From Streptomyces sp. SID10853 (GTDB lineage Bacteria; Actinomycetota; Actinomycetes; Streptomycetales; Streptomycetaceae), in the NCBI RefSeq assembly GCF_010548145.1, contig NZ_JAAGLN010000040.1, positions 1 through 41,354 on the forward strand: DNA of 41,354 bases. Reading direction: 5' to 3'. Both the position numbers and the translations under genes were made by a program. Numbering within the stretch: position 1 is the first letter of the stretch; every line of letters begins with the position of its first letter. Under the pieces are notes generated by a model. That model saw nothing but the letters and a program-made list of their open reading frames with translations, searched no databases and had not been told where the DNA came from. Positions 23,905-31,314 of this stretch are shown one piece after another.

Positions 23905-25191
23905 ATGAACGGAACCAGTGCCCCGCGTCCGCACATCGTCGTCATCAACCGCTGGCGGGAGAGCTACGCCCGCTACGCGGACTACCTGGACCACGAGACC
24001 CACCAGGTCTCCTACATCACGACCGAGGTGGGCCGGCCCTCCGTGCCCGCGGCCGCGGGCGACATCACCGTCGTCACCGCGACGGACGACCTGGAGGAGG
24101 TGCGCGCCGCGCTGCGGGTGCTCGCCGTACGCCACGGCCGCCCCGACCGGATCGTGGCGCTCAAGGAGGACGATCTCCTGATCGCGGCGCAGCTGCGCGA
24201 GGAGTGGGACGTCCCCGGCCAGCGGGTCAAGCAGCTGGCGCACTTCCGGGACAAGTACCTGATGGCGTCCGCCGTCGCGGCCGCCGGCCTTGAGCTCCCG
24301 GAGTTCGCCCTGGCGGTCGACGGGTCGGTCATCCTGGAGTTCGGCCGCACCCAGGGCTGGCCGGTCATCGTCAAGCCGGTGATGGGCAGTTCGAGCGAGG
24401 GTGTCGTACGGCTGGACGGCCCGGACGATGTGCCGTCCGTGCGGCTCAACGACACACCGATGATGGTGCAGGGCTTCAACTCCGGGCAGATCTACCACGT
24501 CGACGGTGTCTTCACCGGCCGCGATATCCAGCACTGGCGGGCCTCCCGCTATGTCAACACCTGCCTGGGCTTCAGGACCGGTGACTTCCTGGGGTCGGTC
24601 GAGGAGGACGACGAGGAGATCAACCGGGCCATCGGGGTGAGCGCCGCCGAGTATCTGCGGGCGCTCTCCGACGAGCCGCTGGTCTTCCATCTGGAGGTGT
24701 TCGTCGACTCGTCGGACGGCCCGCCCCGGTGCAGCTTCCTCGAAGTCGGCGCCCGGGTCGGCGGGGCGGAGATCCCCTTCGTCTGGCGCGAGATCCACGG
24801 CTACGACCTGATGGACGCCGCGTTCCAGCTCCAGCTGGGGCGGCCGGTGCCGGAGGGCCCGCTGCGCGACGGCGGCGAAGTCGGCGGCTATCTGCTGATC
24901 CCGGCGCCCGAGGAGCGGCCCTGCCGCATCACCGAGGTCACCTCGATGACCAGCCGCACCCCGGGACCCTATGCCGAGGCGCTGCTGCGGGTCGGCGACA
25001 TCCTGCCGCTCGCGGACGCCTACTACGAGCACGTCGGCGGCCGGTTCCGCTTCCGCGGCAGGTCCAGCCGGGAGGTGGAGCAGACGCTGATCGCCACCGC
25101 GGCGGCGTTCCGGGTCTCCGCCGTGCCGGCGTCGGGACCCCAGGAGCCCACCCCCGCAGGGCGGTTGCAGACCGCCGCGGCGCACGCCTGA
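23905..25191 (+). CDS. ATP-grasp ligase (arm B, third)
   Basis: 428 residues. N-domain PHIVVINRWRESYARYADYL, then RDKYLMASAVAAAGLELP, the Lys loop WPVIVKPVMGSSSEGVVRL, the hinge MMVQGFNSGQIYHVDGV and the metal motif CSFLEVGARVGGAEIPFV. An extended C-terminal domain follows. It belongs to the same broad group as the preceding gene but is clearly divergent, so the two probably act on different substrates. The ATG is four bases after the previous stop, indicating tight coupling. The C-terminal 40 residues (VSAVPASGPQEPTPAGRL) look disordered. Confidence 0.87.
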   Translation: MNGTSAPRPHIVVINRWRESYARYADYLDHETHQVSYITTEVGRPSVPAAAGDITVVTATDDLEEVRAALRVLAVRHGRPDRIVALKEDDLLIAAQLREEWDVPGQRVKQLAHFRDKYLMASAVAAAGLELPEFALAVDGSVILEFGRTQGWPVIVKPVMGSSSEGVVRLDGPDDVPSVRLNDTPMMVQGFNSGQIYHVDGVFTGRDIQHWRASRYVNTCLGFRTGDFLGSVEEDDEEINRAIGVSAAEYLRALSDEPLVFHLEVFVDSSDGPPRCSFLEVGARVGGAEIPFVWREIHGYDLMDAAFQLQLGRPVPEGPLRDGGEVGGYLLIPAPEERPCRITEVTSMTSRTPGPYAEALLRVGDILPLADAYYEHVGGRFRFRGRSSREVEQTLIATAAAFRVSAVPASGPQEPTPAGRLQTAAAHA

Positions 25192-25243
25192 ACCCTCTGT
25201 TCCGCACCCGTACGTACGTCAGTATCGAAGAGGAGTGAGTTCC

Positions 25244-25942
25244 ATGCCCGCAACCACCGTCACGACCACACCGTTCCGCCACTCTTCGCCGGAACTCCTG
25301 ATGCGTGCGCTGAGCGCGCACGCGGCCTGGCAGGTGAAGGAGTTCACCGCGTCCTGGGAGGATATGCCGGTCGACGCCTATCTGAAGGGCGGTGCGACCT
25401 TCCGCCGGCGGCGCTACAGCCAGTTCCGGCTCGACGGTGACCGGATCGTGCCCGCGGCGGTCACCGCCTTCGAGCAGTCCGCCGAGGTGAACGCCCTGTT
25501 CGGCGGTGTGCAGCGGCACTTCGAGCCGATGCGCGCCGACATCGCCGCCTCCCCGGTGCTCCAGTCGCTGGTGTCCGCCTTCCTCGATGTGCTGCCCGGA
25601 CCGTTCGACCCGGCGACCGCCGGCATCGGTGTCCACCAGATACGGATCACCGCCCGCCGCGACGAGGCGTGGCCGCCCGCCCCGGAGGGCATCCACGAAG
25701 ACGGGCACCACTATGTCGCCCAGATCCTCATCAACCGCCTTGATGTCACCGGCGGTGAGTCGCAGCTGTACGACCGTGAGCGGGTGCCGGTCTTCAACAC
25801 GCTGCTGCTGGAGCCCTTCGAGTCGATCGTCATCGACGACCGCCGGGTCTTCCACGGGGTCTCCGCGGTGACACCCGCCGCGGGCGCCACCACCGGGGTA
25901 CGCGACATGATGCTGATCGACTTCTTCCCGCTCGGCGGCTGA
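25244..25942 (+). CDS. 2OG/Fe(II) dioxygenase of the L-isoleucine dioxygenase type (PF10014-like)
   Basis: 232 residues from ATG 25244, behind GAGGAGTGAGTTCC. The iron ligands are H151-x-D153 in EGIHEDGHHYV and H204 in RRVFHGVSAV, with R220 in GVRDMMLIDFFP likely binding 2-oxoglutarate. VHQIRITARRDEAWPPAPEG and NTLLLEPFESIVIDD are further family blocks. Characterised relatives hydroxylate free aliphatic amino acids such as isoleucine. Ending an operon of three ATP-grasp ligases, it probably prepares a hydroxylated amino acid for ligation, or hydroxylates the peptide product. It is not closely related to the IPNS-like oxygenase of arm A. Confidence 0.82.
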   Translation: MPATTVTTTPFRHSSPELLMRALSAHAAWQVKEFTASWEDMPVDAYLKGGATFRRRRYSQFRLDGDRIVPAAVTAFEQSAEVNALFGGVQRHFEPMRADIAASPVLQSLVSAFLDVLPGPFDPATAGIGVHQIRITARRDEAWPPAPEGIHEDGHHYVAQILINRLDVTGGESQLYDRERVPVFNTLLLEPFESIVIDDRRVFHGVSAVTPAAGATTGVRDMMLIDFFPLGG

Positions 25943-25960
25943 TCTTCAGCCGATGCGGTC

Positions 25961-25991
25961 AGGCCGGCGGGGATACGCTTCCCGCCGGCCT
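25961..25991 (+). terminator. Terminator of arm B
   Basis: AGGCCGGCGGG (25961-25971) pairs perfectly with CCCGCCGGCCT (25981-25991) around a 9-base loop and is followed by a T-rich stretch (GTTCCGTTTCTCTCTT). It marks the right end of the biosynthetic locus. Confidence 0.9.
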
Positions 25992-26046
25992 GTTCCGTTT
26001 CTCTCTTCGTCTCTCTTCATCCCTCTGCGCAAGGAGACCGCACCCT

Positions 26047-26505
26047 ATGAAGCCCATGTCCGACGGTCAGTGGGAGGCGTTCGTCCTGTCGGGCACGCGC
26101 ACGGCCAAGCTGGCGACACAGCGCAAGAACGGCCGGCCGCATGTCACCCCGGTGTGGTTCCTGCTGGACGACAGCGCCGGCGACAGCGCCGCCGGCGGCC
26201 GCCCGGAGGTCGTCTTCACCACCTGGCACGCCTCGGTCAAGGCCAAGGCCCTGCTGCGCGATCCGCACTTCGCGCTCTGCGTGGACGATCAGGTCCCGCC
26301 CTACGGATACGTGATGCTGGAGTGCACCGCCCGCCTCGCCCAGGACGATCCCGGGCTGCGGACCTGGGCGACCCGGATCGGCGCCCGCTACATGGGCGAC
26401 GAGGCGGCCGACGCGTACGGCGAGCGCAACTCGGTGCCGGGGGAGTATCTGGTCCGGGCCACCATCGACCGCGTCATCGCCTTCGAGGGCATCGCGGAGC
26501 AGTAA
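26047..26505 (+). CDS. PPOX-class (F420/FMN split-barrel) oxidoreductase
   Basis: 152 residues, one split-barrel domain. The N-terminus FVLSGTRTAKLATQRKNGRPHVTPVWFLLDD and the segment VVFTTWHASVKAKALLRDPHFALCVDD are the standard TIGR03618-type flavin/F420-binding blocks. YLVRATIDRVIAFEG is the closing strand. Family members reduce varied substrates with F420H2 or bind FMN; the substrate here is unknown. AAGGAG stands nine bases before the ATG. It is separated from arm B by a strong terminator, so it is probably not part of that operon. Confidence 0.85.
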   Translation: MKPMSDGQWEAFVLSGTRTAKLATQRKNGRPHVTPVWFLLDDSAGDSAAGGRPEVVFTTWHASVKAKALLRDPHFALCVDDQVPPYGYVMLECTARLAQDDPGLRTWATRIGARYMGDEAADAYGERNSVPGEYLVRATIDRVIAFEGIAEQ

Positions 26506-26507
26506 CG

Positions 26508-26547
26508 GATCCCCACCGGACGCGAGTCCGTCCGTGTGGCGGGGATC
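26508..26547 (+). terminator. Hairpin after the PPOX gene
   Basis: GATCCCC (26508-26514) pairs with GGGGATC (26541-26547); an inner GGAC/GTCC pair strengthens the stem. Beyond it, up to 26646, I see nothing but lower-GC sequence. Confidence 0.55.
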
Positions 26548-26646
26548 ACATCCAGGGGAAAACCCGCGGCAGGGCCCGGGCGTCTACCGAGTAGGTGGAT
26601 CTGGTCGAACTGCCTACGGGACAGCCCTTAGCGACGCCTCGGCCGT

Positions 26647-27030
26647 TTATTTTTTGAGAAGTTGAGACACGCGCTGAGGTGAAACACCCAAGATTTGCGC
26701 AATGTCCCTGCCTGTTATGCCTCGTTCGCTGAGCGCAGTGGCTGTCTGGCGAAGTTCTGCCGCAGCGATGATTTGAGCTTTGTGTGCGTCAACGGTCGCC
26801 TGGGTGGCTTCTTTAACGCGTTGGTTGAGTTCATCGCCCAAGTCGATCTGGAGCTGGGCCCCATGTTCGGCTGGCGCACTTGCCGCCTCCAGCAAGGCGC
26901 ATCCCTGCTCTATTGCGCCATCCAAGCGGCGGACGTAGGTCGCCTCGATTCCGTCGATCTCAAGGGCCCAGCCATCGCCCACGCGACGTGCAACGATCTT
27001 CGGAAGATCGACGATCTCCGCATCACTCAT
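26647..27030 (-). CDS. Small HTH protein with HicB-like N-terminus (orphan antitoxin-like regulator)
   Basis: 127 residues. The first half (IVARRVGDGWALEIDGIEAT, RRLDGAIEQGCALLEA) resembles the HicB antitoxin ferredoxin-like fold; a helical linker follows; the C-terminus is a compact HTH (ALSERGITGRDIAQILGVSP QRVSQLLKK). A HicB-type antitoxin that represses its own promoter is the best guess. No HicA-like toxin of about 60-80 residues is found on either side. Base composition is clearly lower in GC than the surroundings, with A/T-ending codons, which points to recent acquisition. The start is ATG 27030 behind AAAGGGGATTCG. Confidence 0.7.
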   Translation of the reverse strand: MSDAEIVDLPKIVARRVGDGWALEIDGIEATYVRRLDGAIEQGCALLEAASAPAEHGAQLQIDLGDELNQRVKEATQATVDAHKAQIIAAAELRQTATALSERGITGRDIAQILGVSPQRVSQLLKK

Positions 27031-27068
27031 CGAATCCCCTTTCTCTACTCAAGAATAATCTAGCCCCT

Positions 27069-27086
27069 CTAGATGTTCATGTCTAG
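27069..27086 (-). promoter_or_regulatory. Probable operator of the HicB-like gene
   Basis: CTAGA (27069-27073), 8 bp, TCTAG (27082-27086) is a perfect dyad in AT-rich DNA, about 40 bp upstream of the HTH gene start. A leftward -10-like TAGATTATTCT lies between it and the gene. Autoregulation by the encoded HTH protein is inferred. Confidence 0.5.
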
Positions 27087-27281
27087 GTGGGCTGGATCTC
27101 GGTTGCTCTCGACTTCCCTTTACGCCTGGATGCGATGTCTTCCAGCCCCTTGACGCCCCTGGTCGCCCGCCCAGGGGGGCGCCTGGGCTGTCTCGAGTGA
27201 GGATTCCCGCCGACGCCTCCCATCGGCGACTTCCACCGCGCGGGTCTCCCCGTGGCCGGCGAGACATCCGCCTCCACTTGA

Positions 27282-27589
27282 AGAACGTTCGGGCCCACTG
27301 CCCCCGAGGCCGACGCACTCACCATGCACGTCCGGTCCTTCGCGACCATGCTCACCGAGCGCCAGGGCGAGCGCCTGCCAGACTGGCTCGACGCCGTCAG
27401 GCAGGACAATCTGCCCAGCCTCCACACCCTTGCCGCGGCCATCGACCGCGACGCCGTCACTGCCGGCCTCACTCTTCCCCGGAACTCGGGCGTCATCGAA
27501 GGGCATGTCAACCGCATCAAGATGCTCAAGCGCCAGATGTTCGGGGCGCAGGATTCCAACTTCTCCGGAAGAGAGCGCTGCTGTCATGA
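27282..27589 (+). pseudogene. ISL3-family transposase remnant (C-terminal fragment)
   Basis: The frame holding MHVRSFATMLTERQG carries blocks seen at the C-terminus of actinobacterial ISL3 transposases: RLPDWLDAVRQDNLPSLHTL, LTLPRNSGVIEGHVNRIKML and KRQMFG. The expected ending, AGFQLLRKRALLS, continues in another frame, so there is a frameshift near 27541-27545. Upstream the frame closes with a stop at 27279-27281, and the catalytic DDE core is absent. No terminal inverted repeats could be identified. It is a dead fragment left by an old insertion. Confidence 0.8.
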
Positions 27590-27590
27590 C

Positions 27591-28088
27591 TCAGCCCGAC
27601 TGACGCTCGGATGACAAGGCTGGACGATTCAACGCGTACACAGTGACAGAACTGCCGTTCAGCCCGTCCTGTCGGCGTGGTGAGAAGCCGAGCCGCTCAG
27701 CTGCTTTCACCGACGGGAAGTTTCCCGGCTTCATGAGGGCGGTGAAGTAATCAGCTTCAAGGTTGGCAAGGCCCCAGTCCAAGCCCGCTCGGGCCGCCTC
27801 GGTTGCGTATCCGCGCCCCCATTGCTCCGCTTTGAGGGTCCACCCCAACTCGATTTCGTCAAACTGCTGCCAGTACTGCAGGCCACTTCGGCCGATGAAC
27901 TCGCCGCTGGACCGAAGCTCTAGGGCGCACAAACCATGCCCTCGCGCCGCCCACTGCTGCTCAACTTCGGCGAGCCATCGCAGTACCTGCTGCTGAGAGA
28001 ATCTTCCAACGAATCGATTGCCCCTCGGGTCTGCATGGAGCTCGACGAACCCTGCTGTCCCCTGCGGTGCAGGACGTCCGCGCGGCAT
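27591..28088 (-). CDS. GNAT acetyltransferase, N-terminally truncated (probable pseudogene)
   Basis: 165 residues. Clear RimJ/RimL-type GNAT blocks: GFVELHADPRGNRFVGRFS, WAARGHGLCALELRSSGEFI, IELGWTLKAEQWGRGYATEA (acetyl-CoA motif A with the R-G-Y-A loop) and the closing SVKAAERLGFSPRRQ. The usual first strand (R-L-x-L-R-x-W) is missing: before GFVELHADP the sequence runs into unrelated DNA that belongs to the decayed gene on the other strand, so the start at 28088 is accidental. The C-terminal tail PALSSERQSG runs into the IS remnant. Both ends are therefore scarred, and activity is doubtful. Confidence 0.65.
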   Translation of the reverse strand: MPRGRPAPQGTAGFVELHADPRGNRFVGRFSQQQVLRWLAEVEQQWAARGHGLCALELRSSGEFIGRSGLQYWQQFDEIELGWTLKAEQWGRGYATEAARAGLDWGLANLEADYFTALMKPGNFPSVKAAERLGFSPRRQDGLNGSSVTVYALNRPALSSERQSG

Positions 28089-28899
28089 TCGTCACGCTCT
28101 CTGCCTCCGTGCATGTCGGGCAGACGATCTGGCTGCTCGCCATGGCCGCGACCGGCTTCGCGCTGCTGGTCGCCGCGCACCCGGCTGATCGCCCTGACAC
28201 CCCTCCTGGCGGGGGCGGTGGTCGCCCTGCTCGTCCTTCCCTCCGACCCGCGCCGGATGTACGTCGTCGACAAGAGCGCCGCGCGGCTGGTGTGCGACGG
28301 CCCGGTGTGTGTGACGAAGACGCAGCAGGCGCGCCTCACCGGCCTCGCGGGCCCGGGCAAGGAGGCGCTGCGCCAGGACCCGCCCGGTGTGGAAGGAACT
28401 CGAGGCGCTGCCGCGGGCCGGGCAGTTCGCACGGATCGAGGCGATCCGCGGCTGCCGGTGCTCGTCCTGGCCGCGGGGGGAGATGGCTGCCTCGGTCGGG
28501 CTCGGCGGCCAGGACCTCGCGCTCGACCGGACGGCCGCGATCCGCTGGGCGCCCCGCAGAGCGGCACGTGTGCCGCTCTGCGGGGCGGCCGTCGCCGCGG
28601 TGCTGCCGGCCGTGCAGGCGTTCGGCGAGTCCCTGGCCACCCCCGCGTTCGGCGTCCGGGACGGCGCGGGCCTGATGGGCCTGACCGCACTCGGCGCGGC
28701 GCTCTCGGGCGCCCGGTACGCCTGGATGCTGCCGTTCGCCTGGCTGTGCTTCTCGTTCTTCGCCCCGGCCCCGACAAGTGCGCCGATGCGGGTGGCGAGC
28801 TGGCTGCTGCCGTCCGGCACGGCAGCGGGCACCTGGACGGCCCTAGTCGTCGCGGTCGCCGGCACCGCGGACTACGCCGTCGCGGGACCGAGACGGTGA
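28046..28899 (+). pseudogene. Decayed membrane-protein gene
   Basis: Pieces of one protein appear in three frames. VRAAFVTLSASVHVGQTIWL and LLAMAATGFALLV are in one; LIALTPLLAGAVVALLVLPS and YVVDKSAARLVCDGPVCVTK are in the next; VWKELEALPRAGQFARIEAI and the hydrophobic end (AFGESLATPAFGVRDGAGLM, ALSGARYAWMLPFAWLCFSF) are in the third. The order is that of a multi-helix protein with an extracellular Cys loop, as in hypothetical membrane proteins near ABC transporter genes. Frameshifts fall near 28185 and 28385; the second break may also hide a deletion. Nothing intact can be made. Confidence 0.7.
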
Positions 28900-28933
28900 C
28901 GGCCGCGGCGCGGTCGCGTACGGCCGTACGGCG

Positions 28934-29359
28934 TCAGAGGCCGAAGGCGGCGGGGTCCGTGGCGAGGGACCGGAAGCAGCCGCCCGGGTTCTCCACGAGC
29001 TTGCGTGCGGTGAGGTCCATCAGCCCTGCCACAGCGGTCACTTCGGCGGCCACGGTGCCGTCCGCCTTGCGGATGACCTGTTCGATCCGGAACGTCTTCC
29101 GCTCGCCGAACACGAAGGCACAGGTCGCCTCCACCTCGTCCCCGGCGCGGAGTTCGCGCCGGTAGCGGATGGTCGTCTCCAGCGTCGCGGGTCCGACACC
29201 CTTGTCGAGCAGGTCGCTCTGCTGGATGCCGCCGTGGCGCAGCAGTGACCACCGGGCGTGCTCGGCGTACTGGAGGTAGACGCTCTGGTTGAGATGGCCC
29301 TGCGAGTCGGTCTCGTACCCGCGTACGACGATGTCCACCGAGAACGGCTCTGTTGCCAT
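28934..29359 (-). CDS. Hotdog-fold acyl-CoA thioesterase (4HBT family)
   Basis: 141 residues from ATG 29359, which has GGAG seven bases upstream; a longer in-frame ORF reads through the sigma-factor gene on the other strand and is rejected. The 4HBT signature is YETDSQGHLNQSVYLQYAEH, with the Asp and Gly-His typical of the YbgC/FadM group. TIRYRRELRAGDEVEATCAF and KTFRIEQVIRKADGTVAAEV are the remaining beta strands. It probably cleaves acyl-CoA in the cytoplasm. It is divergent from the sigma-factor gene 120 bp away, with no obvious functional tie. Confidence 0.85.
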   Translation of the reverse strand: MATEPFSVDIVVRGYETDSQGHLNQSVYLQYAEHARWSLLRHGGIQQSDLLDKGVGPATLETTIRYRRELRAGDEVEATCAFVFGERKTFRIEQVIRKADGTVAAEVTAVAGLMDLTARKLVENPGGCFRSLATDPAAFGL

Positions 29360-29479
29360 GAGGTCTCCGTAAGTTGTCGGTTGGCCGCAGCCCGTGCGCT
29401 GTGACTCAGATCTCATGATGCGCGTGCAGCACACGGGACCGCTTTCCCGTCGAGGAGGGGTGACAGGAAGGGAGGGGAT

Positions 29480-30055
29480 GTGGATCTGGCAACCGAGCAC
29501 GATGTCCGTACCGGACGCAGCGAGCCCGAGCCGACGGAGCCGGGGAACGACTTCCATGGCTTCGTCGTCGCCCGGTCGGCCGTACTGTTCCGAGGTGCCC
29601 TCGTCTTGACGGGCAATCATGAGGCCGCGGAGGACCTGGTCCAGGAGACCCTGGAGCGGGCCTGCCGCAAGTGGCGCACCATCGCCGCCAAGGACTCTCC
29701 GGAAGCCTACGTGCGGCGGATCATGGTGAACCTGGCCAACGACCGCTGGCGGAGGTTCCGCCGCACGGTCCCGCAACAGGACAGCGGTGACCGTGCCGCT
29801 CCCGGGGATCAGTACGGGCGGGTCGACACGCGGGACCAGTTGGTCCGGGCTCTGCAGGGTCTGCCGATGCGCATGCGGACGGTCGTGGTACTGCGGTACT
29901 TCCACGACCTGTCGGATGACGAGATCGCGGCGGACCTGAGGATCGCACCGAGCACCGTGCGGTCCCAGCTCGCTCGCGGTATGGACAAGCTCAGAGGCCA
30001 GTTCCCCGCACTCTCCGGCCCTTCAACTCCGCAGCACACGGAAGGAGTCCGATGA
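29480..30055 (+). CDS. ECF RNA polymerase sigma factor (SigE-like family)
   Basis: 191 residues. Region 2 is ALVLTGNHEAAEDLVQETLE through RKWRTI and PEAYVRRIMVNLANDRWRRF (the -10 contacts). Region 4 is ALQGLPMRMRTVVVLRYFHD then LSDDEIAADLRIAPSTVRSQ (the -35 HTH). This is the SigE-family ECF (about 170-190 aa) common in Streptomyces. The start is GTG 29480 after GGAAGGGAGGGGAT. Its last codons overlap the ATG of the next gene by four bases (ATGA), so the two are translationally coupled, the usual sigma/anti-sigma arrangement. Confidence 0.92.
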   Translation: MDLATEHDVRTGRSEPEPTEPGNDFHGFVVARSAVLFRGALVLTGNHEAAEDLVQETLERACRKWRTIAAKDSPEAYVRRIMVNLANDRWRRFRRTVPQQDSGDRAAPGDQYGRVDTRDQLVRALQGLPMRMRTVVVLRYFHDLSDDEIAADLRIAPSTVRSQLARGMDKLRGQFPALSGPSTPQHTEGVR

Positions 30056-30552
30056 GTTCGCACGATTCGCCGCCTTCCGGCTGCACATCCTTCGAGCAGG
30101 AACTGGTGAACGCCATGAACGACTACGCAGGAACCGCCCGGACGCCGGACTTCGACACGGCCACCATCGCGCGCGGGGCCCGGCGCAAGCGGGCCACGGC
30201 CATCGCGGGCATCGCCACCGCCCTCGTCGTGGCCGGCGCGGGCACCGCGCTGGCCGTCGGCGCTGTCGGCGGCGATGCGCACACCACGGCCCAGACCGCC
30301 GCCACCGCCACCGGCAGCACCACCTTGCTCGTCCGCACCAGCGACGGCGGGACCGCCACGGAGCGGCTGGCCGGCGTGAGTGCGGCGAGGGCCAGGGCGA
30401 CGCTCGTCCACTTCGGCCTCAAGCCCCACTTCACCCGGGTCAAGAAGGCCGACTGCCAGAAGCCGGAGGACGCGGTGGTCTCGCTCTCGCCGCATGCCCC
30501 GACGGTCGTCCACGCGGGTGACACGGTCCTCGTGACCACCTGCTACCGCTGA
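30052..30552 (+). CDS. Membrane-anchored anti-sigma-type protein with PASTA-like outer domain
   Basis: 166 residues. A cytoplasmic N-terminus (FEQELVNAMNDYAGTARTPD, then the basic RGARRKRA) precedes one membrane helix (AIAGIATALVVAGAGTALAV). Outside follow a Thr-rich linker and a domain with RLAGVSAARARATLVHFGLK and VVHAGDTVLVTTCYR, which resembles a PASTA repeat; two Cys could form a disulfide. Coupling (ATGA) to the ECF sigma gene and this topology support an anti-sigma role, with the outer domain as a sensor of wall or other ligands. No zinc anti-sigma H-x3-C-x2-C motif is seen. Confidence 0.75.
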   Translation: MSSHDSPPSGCTSFEQELVNAMNDYAGTARTPDFDTATIARGARRKRATAIAGIATALVVAGAGTALAVGAVGGDAHTTAQTAATATGSTTLLVRTSDGGTATERLAGVSAARARATLVHFGLKPHFTRVKKADCQKPEDAVVSLSPHAPTVVHAGDTVLVTTCYR

Positions 30553-30623
30553 CCCCGGCGCAACCGGCCTGACCGGGCCTGACCGGGCCGACCGGGCAGA
30601 GACAGAGGCAGAGGCAGAACAGA

Positions 30624-30658
30624 GGGTGGTGGCCCCGTCGGAACCGGGGCCACCACCC
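30624..30658. terminator. Strong terminator between the anti-sigma and DUF397 genes
   Basis: A 14-bp perfect stem (30624-30637 with 30645-30658; left arm GGGTGGTGGCCCCG) has a 7-base loop. It lies between convergent genes and can serve both. Confidence 0.85.
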
Positions 30659-30767
30659 GCCTGCATTCCACCACGCCTGCCCCCGGGAGGGCGCTGCGGC
30701 CGCACATCGCACGGGCCGCCGCCGTGTTGACCCGTCGTCGGCAGGGGCAACGGTGCTCGACGCGGTA

Positions 30768-31040
30768 CTAGACGTTCCTGAGGTGCGTGACGAACGCGGC
30801 CCAGGCGGTCGCCCGGAACACGAGCGCGGGGCCGGCCGGGTCCTTGGAGTCGCGGACGGGGACGGTGCCGGGGAAGTGGTCGGCCACTTCCAGGCAGTTG
30901 CCGCCGTCACCGCCGCTGTAGGTCGACTTACGCCAGGTCGCTTTGCGGGCGAGCTCCACGCAGTTGCCGCCGCTGCCGTCGCTGTAGCTGGACTTCTGCC
31001 AGGTGGCTGTGGACAGGTCGCAATCAAAGGTCCTCGTCAT
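30768..31040 (-). CDS. DUF397 domain protein with a duplicated motif
   Basis: 90 residues. The DUF397 core occurs twice: TWQKSSYSDGSGGNCVELA and, 19 residues on, TWRKSTYSGGDGGNCLEVA, followed once by the usual strand-turn VPVRDSKDPAGPALVF and the closing AWAAFVTHL. Family knowledge: DUF397 proteins are small actinomycete partners of an upstream XRE-type HTH protein and often affect development or antibiotic production. Here the HTH partner is missing; only what looks like its last few codons remains and overlaps the DUF397 start. Confidence 0.88.
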   Translation of the reverse strand: MTRTFDCDLSTATWQKSSYSDGSGGNCVELARKATWRKSTYSGGDGGNCLEVADHFPGTVPVRDSKDPAGPALVFRATAWAAFVTHLRNV

Positions 31041-31083
31041 GCCCGTAATCTTCCGCCACTGATGCGATCAGGGCCAGAGATTC
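31024..31083 (-). pseudogene. C-terminal stub of a lost XRE-type HTH gene
   Basis: The leftward frame that ends at TGA 31026-31024 reads ESLALIASVAEDYGHDEDL, which matches the usual C-terminus of XRE proteins paired with DUF397, and its stop overlaps the DUF397 start as in intact pairs. Upstream the frame stays open but shows no HTH. A deletion probably removed the rest. In the remaining gap (31084-31314) a rightward open stretch ending at 31239 (VDPVPCVNAGALPLVGLG...) may be another gene tail; I cannot name it. Confidence 0.45.
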
Positions 31084-31265
31084 CTGTGATGACCATGCAC
31101 TGGGCGTGTGGGGGTCAGCCTGCTGTCGCTGCGGGTGGATCCGGTGCCGTGCGTGAACGCCGGGGCGTTGCCGCTGGTGGGGCTGGGCCGGTGCAATCCG
31201 GACGCCGTGGCCGCCGTACTCCAGCAGGTGCGGTCATGAGCGGGGCAGCTGCCTCGATACGGAGA

Positions 31266-31298
31266 GAGCCCCGCAGCGGCGGCCCGGCTGCGGGGCTC
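31266..31298. terminator. Terminator of the lipase-like gene
   Basis: GAGCCCCGCAGC (31266-31277) pairs with GCTGCGGGGCTC (31287-31298), a 12-bp perfect stem with a 9-base loop, 17 bp beyond the leftward gene's stop. Confidence 0.8.
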
Positions 31299-31314
31299 GG
31301 CTCGGGGCCGGCTG

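Noticed and set aside
26589..26623. A GTAGG...CCTAC hairpin considered as a tRNA fragment or attachment site
   Set aside because: Only five base pairs, no cloverleaf, no CCA or T-loop sequence, and no integrase nearby.
31108..31239. A 43-codon rightward open frame (VDPVPCVNAGALPLVGLG...)
   Set aside because: It looks coding and could be the tail of a lost gene, but it has no ribosome site and no recognisable family, so it is mentioned only within the stub entry.
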